Notes under the pieces: model-generated
What the model was told of the DNA's origin: nothing
The model's database searches: none
Seen by the model: only the letters and a program-made list of their open reading frames with translations
Source of the DNA: an uncultured Burkholderiales bacterium
Lineage (GTDB): Bacteria; Pseudomonadota; Gammaproteobacteria; Burkholderiales; Burkholderiaceae_C
NCBI GenBank assembly: GCA_937927685.1
Contig: CALBSC010000100.1
Coordinates: 1-28,192 of the forward strand
Reading direction: 5' to 3'
DNA length: 28,192 bases
Shown: positions 1 to 6,182 of the stretch, piece by piece
How the letters are laid out: every line of letters starts with the position of its first letter
Position numbering within the stretch: the stretch's first letter is position 1
Position numbers and translations under genes: made by a program

Positions 1-751
1 GGTGCTGGCGGCCATCATGCTGAAGCTGGGCGCCTACGGCTTCCTGCGCTTCTCCATGCCCATCACCCCGGACGCCACGCACGAGTGGGCCGGCCTGGTG
101 CTGGCGCTCTCGCTCATTGCCGTGATCTATGTGGGTCTGGTGGCCATGGTCCAGCAGGACATGAAAAAGCTGGTGGCCTATTCGTCGGTGGCGCACATGG
201 GCTTTGTGACCCTGGGCTTTTTCATCTTCAACGAACTGGGTGTCGCGGGCGGGCTGGTGCAGATGATTGCCCACGGCTTTGTCTCGGGTGCGATGTTCCT
301 GTGCATCGGCGTGCTGTACGACCGCGTGCACTCGCGTGAAATTGCCAGCTACGGTGGCGTCGTCAACACCATGCCCAAGTTCTCGGCCTTTGCACTCCTG
401 TTTGCCATGGCCAACTGCGGCTTGCCGGGGACCGCTGGTTTCGTCGGCGAGTGGATGGTGATTCTGGGCGCGGTGCAAGTCAACTTCTGGCTGGGTCTGG
501 CCGCTGCCACGGCGCTGATCTTCGGCGCTGCCTACACCCTGTGGATGGTCAAGCGGGTGTACCTGGGTCCCGTCACCAACGATGACGTGCGCAACCTGGA
601 AGACATCAACAGCCGCGAATTCCTGATGCTGACCCTGCTGGCGCTGGCGGTGCTCGCCATGGGCCTCTATCCGAAACCCTTCACCGATGTGATGGATGCC
701 TCGGTGGTGGAGCTGCTCAAGCACGTGGCCCAATCCAAGCTGCCGAACTGA
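1..751 (+). CDS. nuoM: NADH-quinone oxidoreductase subunit M, 3' part (NuoM)
   Basis: This is the C-terminal part of the membrane proton-pumping subunit M of respiratory complex I. The window starts inside the gene, and the reading frame is open from base 2 to the TGA at 749-751, giving 249 residues against about 490 for the family. The visible part has the antiporter-like features of the family: a start resembling the conserved LKLGAYGFLRF stretch, a YSSVAHMGFV segment, a HGFVSGAMFLC helix and a GLPGTAGFVGEW motif, all within several hydrophobic helices. It lies 13 bases upstream of nuoN on the same strand, as at the 3' end of a standard nuo operon. Subunits M and N are homologous, but the order here and the close match to M-specific stretches make NuoM the confident call. 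Confidence 0.96.
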   Translation, partial: VLAAIMLKLGAYGFLRFSMPITPDATHEWAGLVLALSLIAVIYVGLVAMVQQDMKKLVAYSSVAHMGFVTLGFFIFNELGVAGGLVQMIAHGFVSGAMFLCIGVLYDRVHSREIASYGGVVNTMPKFSAFALLFAMANCGLPGTAGFVGEWMVILGAVQVNFWLGLAAATALIFGAAYTLWMVKRVYLGPVTNDDVRNLEDINSREFLMLTLLALAVLAMGLYPKPFTDVMDASVVELLKHVAQSKLPN

Positions 752-764
752 GGCGGAGAAGAAC

Positions 765-2252
765 ATGATGGACAACCTCAACTGGGTCGTGCTGTACCCC
801 GAAATCATTCTGCTGACGATGACCTGTGTCATCGCCTTGTTCGACCTGGGCGTGAAGAGCCCGCGCCGCACGGGCACCTATGTGCTGTCGCTCATCACCC
901 TGGCCGGCGTGGCCCTGATCGAGGCCATGTATGCCGGCACGGGCGGGACGGTGTACGCCTTTGACAACATGGTGGTCTCCGACCCCATGGGCAACTGGCT
1001 CAAGTGCTTTGCCACCATCGCCACCATGATGACCTTTGTGTACGGTCGTCCCTACGCGGCGGACCGCGACATGATGCGCGGTGGCGAATTGTTCATCCTG
1101 GGTCTGTTTGCCTTGCTGGGCATGTTTATCATGATCTCGGGCAACAACTTCCTGGTGCTGTACCTCGGCCTGGAACTGCTCACGCTGTCGAGCTATGCGC
1201 TGGTGGCGCTGCGCCGTGACCATGGCGTGGCCACCGAAGCGGCCATGAAGTACTTTGTCCTGGGGGCGATGGCCAGTGGCTTCCTGCTGTATGGCCTGTC
1301 CATGCTGTATGGCGCCACGGGTTCGCTCGACATCGGCACCGTCTTCAAGGTGATTGCCTCGGGCCAGGTGAAGCATCAGGTGCTGGTGCTGGGTCTGGTG
1401 TTCGTGGTGTGTGGCCTGGCGTTCAAGCTGGGCGTGGTGCCCTTCCACATGTGGATTCCCGATGTGTACCAGGGCGCGCCCACGGCGGTGACCCTGATGA
1501 TTGGCGGCGCCCCCAAGCTGGCAGCCTTTGCCATGGCCATGCGCCTGCTGGTGGATGGCCTGCTGCCCCTGGCCATGGACTGGCAACAAATGCTGATGGT
1601 GCTGGCGGTGTCGTCTTTGCTGGTGGGCAACCTCGCGGCCATTGCGCAGACCAACCTCAAGCGGATGCTGGCTTTCTCCACGATTGCCCAGATGGGCTTT
1701 GTGCTGATCGGCCTGTTGTCCGGCGTGGTGCAGGGCAGCACGGTGTCGGCGGCCAACGCCTACAGCTCGGCCATGTTCTATGTGGTGACCTATGTGCTCA
1801 CCACGCTGGCCTCGTTCGGCGTCATCCTGTTGCTGGCGCGTGAAGGCTTCGAGAGCGAAGAGATTGCCGATCTGGCTGGTCTGAACCAGCGCAGCCCGCT
1901 GTATGCCGGTGTGATGGCTGTGTGTCTGTTCTCGCTGGCCGGCATTCCGCCGCTGGTCGGCTTTTACGCCAAGCTGTCCGTGTTGCAAGCGCTGATTGCG
2001 TCCGGTCAGACCGGAGGCTTGCAGCTGGCCATCTTTGCCGTGCTGATGTCGCTGATCGGTGCTTTCTACTACCTGCGCGTCATCAAGGTCATGTACTTCG
2101 ATGCGCCGCTCACCGCCACCACCGTGTCCGCCAGTGCCGATGTGCGCGTGGTGTTGTCACTCAACGGGGCGCTGATCCTGGTGCTGGGGCTGTTGCCCGG
2201 TGGCCTGATGGCACTGTGTGCCCAGGCGATTGTCAGGTCCCTGGGCTCTTGA
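765..2252 (+). CDS. nuoN: NADH-quinone oxidoreductase subunit N (NuoN)
   Basis: Subunit N is one of the three antiporter-like proton-translocating subunits in the membrane arm of complex I and is the usual last gene of the nuo operon. The protein has 495 residues, a normal family length, and is almost entirely hydrophobic helices. Family stretches visible include YLGLELLTLSSYALVAL near residues 130-146, a FKLGVVPFHMWIPDVYQGAP segment near 220-240, and FSTIAQMGFVLIG near 302-315. The start at ATG 765 follows GGAGAAGA; the adjacent ATG at 768 is an equally possible start. The stop overlaps the TTG of an alternative start of the following Nudix gene, so the two are almost certainly co-transcribed. 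Confidence 0.97.
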   Translation: MMDNLNWVVLYPEIILLTMTCVIALFDLGVKSPRRTGTYVLSLITLAGVALIEAMYAGTGGTVYAFDNMVVSDPMGNWLKCFATIATMMTFVYGRPYAADRDMMRGGELFILGLFALLGMFIMISGNNFLVLYLGLELLTLSSYALVALRRDHGVATEAAMKYFVLGAMASGFLLYGLSMLYGATGSLDIGTVFKVIASGQVKHQVLVLGLVFVVCGLAFKLGVVPFHMWIPDVYQGAPTAVTLMIGGAPKLAAFAMAMRLLVDGLLPLAMDWQQMLMVLAVSSLLVGNLAAIAQTNLKRMLAFSTIAQMGFVLIGLLSGVVQGSTVSAANAYSSAMFYVVTYVLTTLASFGVILLLAREGFESEEIADLAGLNQRSPLYAGVMAVCLFSLAGIPPLVGFYAKLSVLQALIASGQTGGLQLAIFAVLMSLIGAFYYLRVIKVMYFDAPLTATTVSASADVRVVLSLNGALILVLGLLPGGLMALCAQAIVRSLGS

Positions 2253-2272
2253 GCCCACCGGTCGTCCCTGAG

Positions 2273-2280
2273 AGGGAGGA
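2273..2280 (+). promoter_or_regulatory. Strong Shine-Dalgarno that selects a CTG start for the Nudix gene
   Basis: AGGGAGGA is a near-perfect anti-SD match, placed 7 bases before an in-frame CTG at 2288. No ATG, GTG or TTG lies at a suitable distance downstream of it. It is therefore the main evidence for CTG initiation of the Nudix gene. Confidence 0.6.
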
Positions 2281-2287
2281 CGACGCG

Positions 2288-2842
2288 CTGACCGAGCGCC
2301 GGCTCGACAGCACCGAACTGCTCAAGGGGCATTTCCTCCACGCCTTCCGTGACACCGTGGCACTGCCCGACGGCAGCACGGCCACGCGCGAGTACGTCGT
2401 CCACCCCGGCGCGGTGATGATCATTCCCTTGCTCGACAACGGCGAGGTGGTGCTGGAGCGGCAATACCGGTATCCGGTGCAACAAGTGATGATTGAACTG
2501 CCGGCCGGCAAGCTCGACCCGGGGGAAGACGTCCTGGCCTGTGCGCGTCGTGAACTGCAAGAGGAAACCGGCTACACCGCCCGCGAGTGGGCGAGGGCGG
2601 GTGTGCTGCACCCGGTGATCAGTTACTCCACCGAATTCATCGAGGTGTGGTTTGCCCGCGGACTCACCGCGGGCCCCTCCCGGCTGGATGAAGGCGAGTT
2701 TCTGGAAGTGTTCAGCGCCACGCCCGCCCAATTGCTGCGCTGGTGCCTGGAAGGACGCGTGACCGACGCCAAGACCCTGACCGGCGCGTTGTGGTTGCAA
2801 AACGTGCTGACCGGCGATTGGCCATTGACGTGGCAGGGCTGA
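2288..2842 (+). CDS. Nudix hydrolase, ADP-ribose pyrophosphatase type
   Basis: Predicted hydrolase of ADP-ribose or a related nucleoside-diphosphate-sugar. The full Nudix box G-x5-E-x7-R-E-L-x-E-E-x-G-Y is at residues 74-96 (GKLDPGE ... RRELQEETGY), which carries the Mg-binding glutamates. The upstream REYVVHPGAV and downstream VISYSTEFIEVW stretches are typical of the NudF/ADP-ribose branch. From the CTG start the protein has 184 residues, normal for this group. An alternative TTG start at 2249 overlaps the nuoN stop but has no clear ribosome binding site and adds 13 residues (SPPVVPERED-like) that do not look family-specific. The CTG start follows AGGGAGGA at ideal spacing and gives an N-terminus (x-TERRL) resembling the usual MT(D/E)R start of relatives, as I remember them. 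Function is confident; the start is less so. Confidence 0.9.
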   Translation: MTERRLDSTELLKGHFLHAFRDTVALPDGSTATREYVVHPGAVMIIPLLDNGEVVLERQYRYPVQQVMIELPAGKLDPGEDVLACARRELQEETGYTAREWARAGVLHPVISYSTEFIEVWFARGLTAGPSRLDEGEFLEVFSATPAQLLRWCLEGRVTDAKTLTGALWLQNVLTGDWPLTWQG

Positions 2843-2853
2843 CACGCCTGCGT

Positions 2854-2859
2854 CATAAT
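2854..2859 (+). promoter_or_regulatory. -10-like hexamer before the DUF1178 gene (possible leaderless start)
   Basis: CATAAT matches the -10 consensus at 5 of 6 positions and ends 7 bases before the ATG at 2867. A GTGGCA -35-like hexamer (4 of 6) lies at 2830-2835 with an 18-base spacer. There is no Shine-Dalgarno between it and the ATG, so transcription from here would start at or next to the start codon. Confidence 0.4.
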
Positions 2860-2866
2860 TTGCGCC

Positions 2867-3358
2867 ATGAAGGTACTCAACCTGCAATGCGCCCACCAGC
2901 ACGATTTTGAAGGCTGGTTTGGCTCTGAAGATGATTTTCAGAGCCAGTTGACGCGCGGGTTGGTGGAATGCCCGCTGTGCGGGGATCGCCAGATCACCAA
3001 GCAGTTGTCGGCGCCCCGCCTCAATTTGTCGACGTCTCGCGGTGAGCGCGAGGTGTCGACCCCCTCCACCGCGCTGTCCTCACCCCCTGTTGCTCAGACC
3101 CCGGCGCAGGAGGTTACCTCCCTGTCTCCTGCGCAAGTGCAGGCTGCGTGGCTGCAAGCGGTGCAGCACGTCATGGCCCACACCGAAGATGTGGGACAGC
3201 GCTTTGCCGAAGAGGCTCGCAGGATGCATTACGGTGAGAGCGAGGAGCGCGGTATCCGCGGTCAGGCCACGCCGGAGCAGACGCGCGATTTGCTGGAAGA
3301 GGGCATTTCGGTGATGCCGCTGCCCATTCCGGATGCGCTCAAAGGGCCGGTTCAGTAG
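2867..3358 (+). CDS. DUF1178 family protein
   Basis: Small soluble protein of the uncharacterised DUF1178 family; no biochemical role is established that I can name. The 163-residue protein begins MKVLNLQC, with C8 and H10 (CAH) and a C35-P-L-C38 knuckle, which together look like a zinc-ribbon-type metal site. The region from about residue 50 to 85 is Ser/Pro/Thr-rich and probably a disordered linker. A helical C-terminal half carries an AWLQAVQHVMAHTEDVGQRFAEEARRMHYGE segment in pieces typical of the family. It follows the Nudix gene by 24 bases, the last plus-strand gene of the nuo-Nudix-DUF1178 series, and is convergent with glnS (10 bases between stops). A possible own promoter lies just upstream. 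Confidence 0.9.
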   Translation: MKVLNLQCAHQHDFEGWFGSEDDFQSQLTRGLVECPLCGDRQITKQLSAPRLNLSTSRGEREVSTPSTALSSPPVAQTPAQEVTSLSPAQVQAAWLQAVQHVMAHTEDVGQRFAEEARRMHYGESEERGIRGQATPEQTRDLLEEGISVMPLPIPDALKGPVQ

Positions 3359-3368
3359 AGGAACCCCC

Positions 3369-5186
3369 TCACTTCCCCCAAGAGTCCTTCAACCCTGTGC
3401 TCTTGTTGAACACCGGCTTGCCCGGTTGATGGTCCACCCGGTCCGCCACAAAGTACCCGTGGCGCTCGAACTGAAACTTCTCATCCGCTGCGCACTGGGC
3501 CAATGACGGCTCCACGATCGCCTGCACCACCTGCAGGCTGTTCGGGTTCAGACAGCTCAGGAAATCACGACCCCCGGCATCCGGCTGGGCCTCGTTGAAC
3601 AAACGGTCGTACAAACGCACCTCAGCGGCCACACCATCGTGCGCGCCCACCCAGGTGATCACGCCCTTGACCTTGACCGAATCCGCACCCGGCGTGCCAC
3701 TTTTGGTGTCGGGGATGAGTTTCGCCTGCACCTCGGTGAGGTGGCCCTGTGCGTCGCGCGTGGCGCCTGTGCACTCGATCACATGGCCGTACTTCAAACG
3801 CACCTTGTTGCCCGGGAACAGCCGGAAAAATCCTTTGGGTGGCGTGTCTTCATAGTCGGTGCGCTCGATCCACAAGCGCGAGCCCATCACGAACTGGCGT
3901 TGCCCACGCTCGGGCTGCTGCGGATGCACCGGGGCCACGCAGGCGTCCAGCGTGCCCGCCCCCATCACCTCGTCCCAATTGGTCAGCACCAGGGGCACCG
4001 GGTCGAGGACCGCCATGGCACGTGCTGCCTGGCTTTCGAGGTCTCCGCGCAGACAGCCTTCCAGGGTGCTGTAGTCGATCCAGCTGTCGCTGCGGGTCAC
4101 GCCGATGCGTTCGGCAAAGAGTTGAATCGAGGCCGGGGTGTAGCCTCGGCGTCGCAAACCCACCAGGGTGGGCATGCGGGGATCGTCCCAGCCGCTGACC
4201 CGGTTTTCATTCACCAGTTGTGCCAGCTTGCGCTTGCTGGTGATGACGTAGGTGAGGTTGAGACGTGCAAACTCGTGTTGCCTCGGCGGGGGCGCACTCA
4301 GCAGGCTGCCTTCGATGAGCCGCTCGAGCAGCCAGTCGTAGAAGGGCCGCTGGTCTTCAAACTCCAGCGTGCAGATGCTGTGGGTGATCTGCTCCAGCGC
4401 GTCCTCGATCGGATGAGCAAAGGTGTACATCGGGTAGATGCACCAGCGGTCCCCGGTGAGGTGGTGGGTGGCGCGGCGAATGCGGTAGATGGCCGGGTCG
4501 CGCAGGTTGATGTTGGGCGAGGCCATGTCGATCTTGGCGCGCAGCACCGCGGCGCCATCGTCGAGTTGGCCGTCACGCATGGCGCGAAATCGCTGCAGGT
4601 TCTCTGCCGGGGTGCGGCTGCGATACGGGCTGTTGGTGCCGGGGGTGTTGAAGTCGCCCCGGTGAATGCGCATCTCCTCGGCCGTCTGCTCGTCCACATA
4701 GGCATGGCCGGCTTCAATGAGGTACTCGGCGGCGCGGTACATGAAGTCGAAGTAGTCGCTGGCCTGGTACAGGTAGGAGGCGGGCGATCCATCGGGGGCC
4801 TGGTTCCAGTGGAAGCCCAGCCACTGGATGGCGTCGAGGATGGAGTTGACGTACTCGGTGTCTTCCTTCTCGGGGTTGGTGTCGTCAAACCGCATGTGGC
4901 ACACACCCCCGTAGTCACGGGCCAGACCGAAGTTCAGGCAGATGCTTTTGGCGTGACCCACATGCAGGTAGCCATTGGGTTCGGGCGGAAAGCGGGTGCG
5001 GATACGGGCCGGGTCGGGCTCGCCCTGGGCGTGGTGGGCGGCGTCCCCGGGGCTGCCTGCCCAGCGACGGCTGGCATAGGTGCCCTGGGCCAGATCGGAT
5101 TCGATGATCTGGCGCAGGAAGTTGCTGGCTTTGGGGGCGTCACCGCTGCCCGTGTGGGCAGGGTCGTGGGCGGGCACGGAAGTCAT
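3369..5186 (-). CDS. glnS: Glutaminyl-tRNA synthetase (GlnRS)
   Basis: Class I aminoacyl-tRNA synthetase that attaches glutamine to tRNA-Gln in the cytoplasm. The protein has 605 residues. The HIGH signature is seen as HVGH at residues 75-78 within FPPEPNGYLHVGHAKSI, and the KMSKS loop is the variant ITSKRK following the RLNLTYV segment. The WCIYPMYTFAHPIEDAL and GWDDPRMPTLVGLRRRGYTPASI stretches are diagnostic of GlnRS against the related GluRS. The C-terminal anticodon-binding beta-barrels are complete, ending near KPVFNKSTGLKDSWGK. Compared with the E. coli enzyme (about 554 residues) there is an insert of roughly 23 residues at 37-60, shared by many betaproteobacterial enzymes as I recall. 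Start at ATG 5186 has no visible Shine-Dalgarno but a TAAAAT hexamer 6 bases upstream. Confidence 0.97.
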   Translation of the reverse strand: MTSVPAHDPAHTGSGDAPKASNFLRQIIESDLAQGTYASRRWAGSPGDAAHHAQGEPDPARIRTRFPPEPNGYLHVGHAKSICLNFGLARDYGGVCHMRFDDTNPEKEDTEYVNSILDAIQWLGFHWNQAPDGSPASYLYQASDYFDFMYRAAEYLIEAGHAYVDEQTAEEMRIHRGDFNTPGTNSPYRSRTPAENLQRFRAMRDGQLDDGAAVLRAKIDMASPNINLRDPAIYRIRRATHHLTGDRWCIYPMYTFAHPIEDALEQITHSICTLEFEDQRPFYDWLLERLIEGSLLSAPPPRQHEFARLNLTYVITSKRKLAQLVNENRVSGWDDPRMPTLVGLRRRGYTPASIQLFAERIGVTRSDSWIDYSTLEGCLRGDLESQAARAMAVLDPVPLVLTNWDEVMGAGTLDACVAPVHPQQPERGQRQFVMGSRLWIERTDYEDTPPKGFFRLFPGNKVRLKYGHVIECTGATRDAQGHLTEVQAKLIPDTKSGTPGADSVKVKGVITWVGAHDGVAAEVRLYDRLFNEAQPDAGGRDFLSCLNPNSLQVVQAIVEPSLAQCAADEKFQFERHGYFVADRVDHQPGKPVFNKSTGLKDSWGK

Positions 5187-5192
5187 GCGCTG

Positions 5193-5198
5193 ATTTTA
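5193..5198 (-). promoter_or_regulatory. -10-like hexamer before glnS (possible leaderless start)
   Basis: On the minus strand TAAAAT (5 of 6 to consensus) ends 6 bases before the glnS ATG, exactly where a -10 would sit for transcription starting at the A of ATG. The -35 region is poor and no Shine-Dalgarno exists in the intervening 6 bases. Confidence 0.35.
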
Positions 5199-5255
5199 GG
5201 GCAGGGGCGACAGCTCCTGACACGGCTGGACCGATAATAGAAGGCTATTGAACGC

Positions 5256-5262
5256 AGTGGAG
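5256..5262 (+). promoter_or_regulatory. Ribosome binding site that favours the second GTG of uppP
   Basis: AGTGGAG ends 5 bases before GTG 5268, but overlaps the first candidate GTG at 5262. This makes 5268 the better start, and it removes two residues not found at the usual N-terminus. Confidence 0.5.
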
Positions 5263-5267
5263 TGCAT

Positions 5268-6119
5268 GTGGATCTGGTGTTGTTGCTCAAGGCAGCCCTG
5301 ATGGGCGTGGTGGAGGGGTTGACCGAGTTTTTACCCATCTCGTCCACGGGCCATCTGATTCTGGCGGGAGCCTTGTTGGGGTTTGACGATGACAAGGCCA
5401 AGGTGTTTGACATTGCCATCCAGACCGGCGCCATCCTGGCGGTCATCATCGTGTACTGGGACAAGATCTCCTCCACCGTGCTGGCCTTGCCCACCCAACG
5501 GCTGGCGCGCCGCTTTGCATTGAATGTGCTGATCGCTTTTCTGCCGGCGGTGGTGCTGGGCCTGCTGTTCGGCAAATTCATCAAGGCGCATCTCTTCACG
5601 CCCACCGTGGTGGCGACCACCTTCATCTTGGGCGGTGTCATCATCTTGTGGGCTGAAGGCTGGGGGCGCTCGCGCCGTGCCGATGAGCATCCCAATGACC
5701 GGGTGCGCATCATGAACGTCGAGTCCATGACCCCACGGGATGCCTTGAAGGTGGGGTTGGTGCAGTGCCTGGCCATGGTGCCGGGCACCAGCCGCAGCGG
5801 GGCCACCATCATCGGTGGCATGCTGCTGGGTCTGAGCCGCAAGGCGGCCACGGATTTCTCGTTTTACCTGGCCATCCCGACGCTGATCGGCGCGGGGGCG
5901 TACAGCCTTTACAAGGAACGCGCACTGCTGAGTTGGGCCGATCTGCCCCTGTTCAGTGTGGGTCTGGTGATGTCATTTCTGAGTGCCTGGGTCTGTGTGC
6001 GTTGGTTGCTGCGCTACATCGCCACCCACAGTTTCGTGCCGTTTGCGTGGTACCGCATTGCCTTTGGCGGCGTGGTGTTGCTCACGGCCTGGAAAGGCTG
6101 GATTGTCTGGGCACCTTGA
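5268..6119 (+). CDS. uppP: Undecaprenyl-diphosphate phosphatase (UppP/BacA)
   Basis: Integral inner-membrane enzyme that dephosphorylates undecaprenyl diphosphate to regenerate the lipid carrier for peptidoglycan and other envelope polymers; overproduction gives bacitracin resistance in other bacteria. The 283-residue protein carries the two catalytic motifs: EGLTEFLPISSTGHL near residues 16-30 (E16, E20, S26, H29 by alignment to the E. coli enzyme) and PGTSRSGATI at 172-181 with R176. The remainder consists of hydrophobic helices. The GTG at 5268 is preferred over the GTG at 5262 because of ribosome-binding-site spacing and because MDLVLL fits relatives. It is divergent from glnS and convergent with mutS. 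An 8-base inverted repeat straddles its stop codon. Confidence 0.96.
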   Translation: MDLVLLLKAALMGVVEGLTEFLPISSTGHLILAGALLGFDDDKAKVFDIAIQTGAILAVIIVYWDKISSTVLALPTQRLARRFALNVLIAFLPAVVLGLLFGKFIKAHLFTPTVVATTFILGGVIILWAEGWGRSRRADEHPNDRVRIMNVESMTPRDALKVGLVQCLAMVPGTSRSGATIIGGMLLGLSRKAATDFSFYLAIPTLIGAGAYSLYKERALLSWADLPLFSVGLVMSFLSAWVCVRWLLRYIATHSFVPFAWYRIAFGGVVLLTAWKGWIVWAP

Positions 6120-6142
6120 GGCCTGACCTGGTGCAGGTGCCC
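6109..6142 (+). terminator. Inverted repeat straddling the uppP stop codon
   Basis: GGGCACCT at 6109-6116 and AGGTGCCC at 6135-6142 are perfect 8-base arms around an 18-base loop that includes the uppP TGA at 6117-6119. There is no T-tract after it. It may help end transcription between convergent uppP and mutS, but it is not a canonical intrinsic terminator. Confidence 0.35.
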
Positions 6143-6162
6143 CTGGCAGACAGACGTCATTG

Positions 6163-6177
6163 GCCGTCGGCGACGGC
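6163..6177. terminator. Short GC-rich hairpin between uppP and mutS
   Basis: GCCGTC (6163-6168) and GACGGC (6172-6177) form a perfect 6-base stem with a 3-base loop, 6 bases past the mutS stop on the minus strand. No T-run follows on either strand, so a termination role is only a guess. Confidence 0.3.
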
Positions 6178-6182
6178 GACCC

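Noticed and set aside
2825..2859. TTGACG and CATAAT as a -35/-10 pair before the DUF1178 gene
   Set aside because: The spacer would be 23 bases, too long for a sigma-70 promoter; GTGGCA at 2830 with an 18-base spacer is the better partner.
2069..2902. A minus-strand open frame of 277 codons over the end of nuoN and the Nudix gene
   Set aside because: It spans two genes with clear domain signatures on the plus strand, and its product has no recognisable domain.
3357..3370. Small GAGG/CCTC inverted repeat between the DUF1178 gene and glnS stops
   Set aside because: Only four base pairs, no T-run, and too common by chance in this base composition.
3639..5237. A plus-strand open frame of 532 codons antisense to glnS
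   Set aside because: The same codon-bias effect over a well-supported gene; no family motifs are visible in it.
5217..5238. CTGACA and GATAAT as a promoter for uppP
   Set aside because: The spacer is only 10 bases. The GATAAT may still be a -10, but no suitable -35 is visible.
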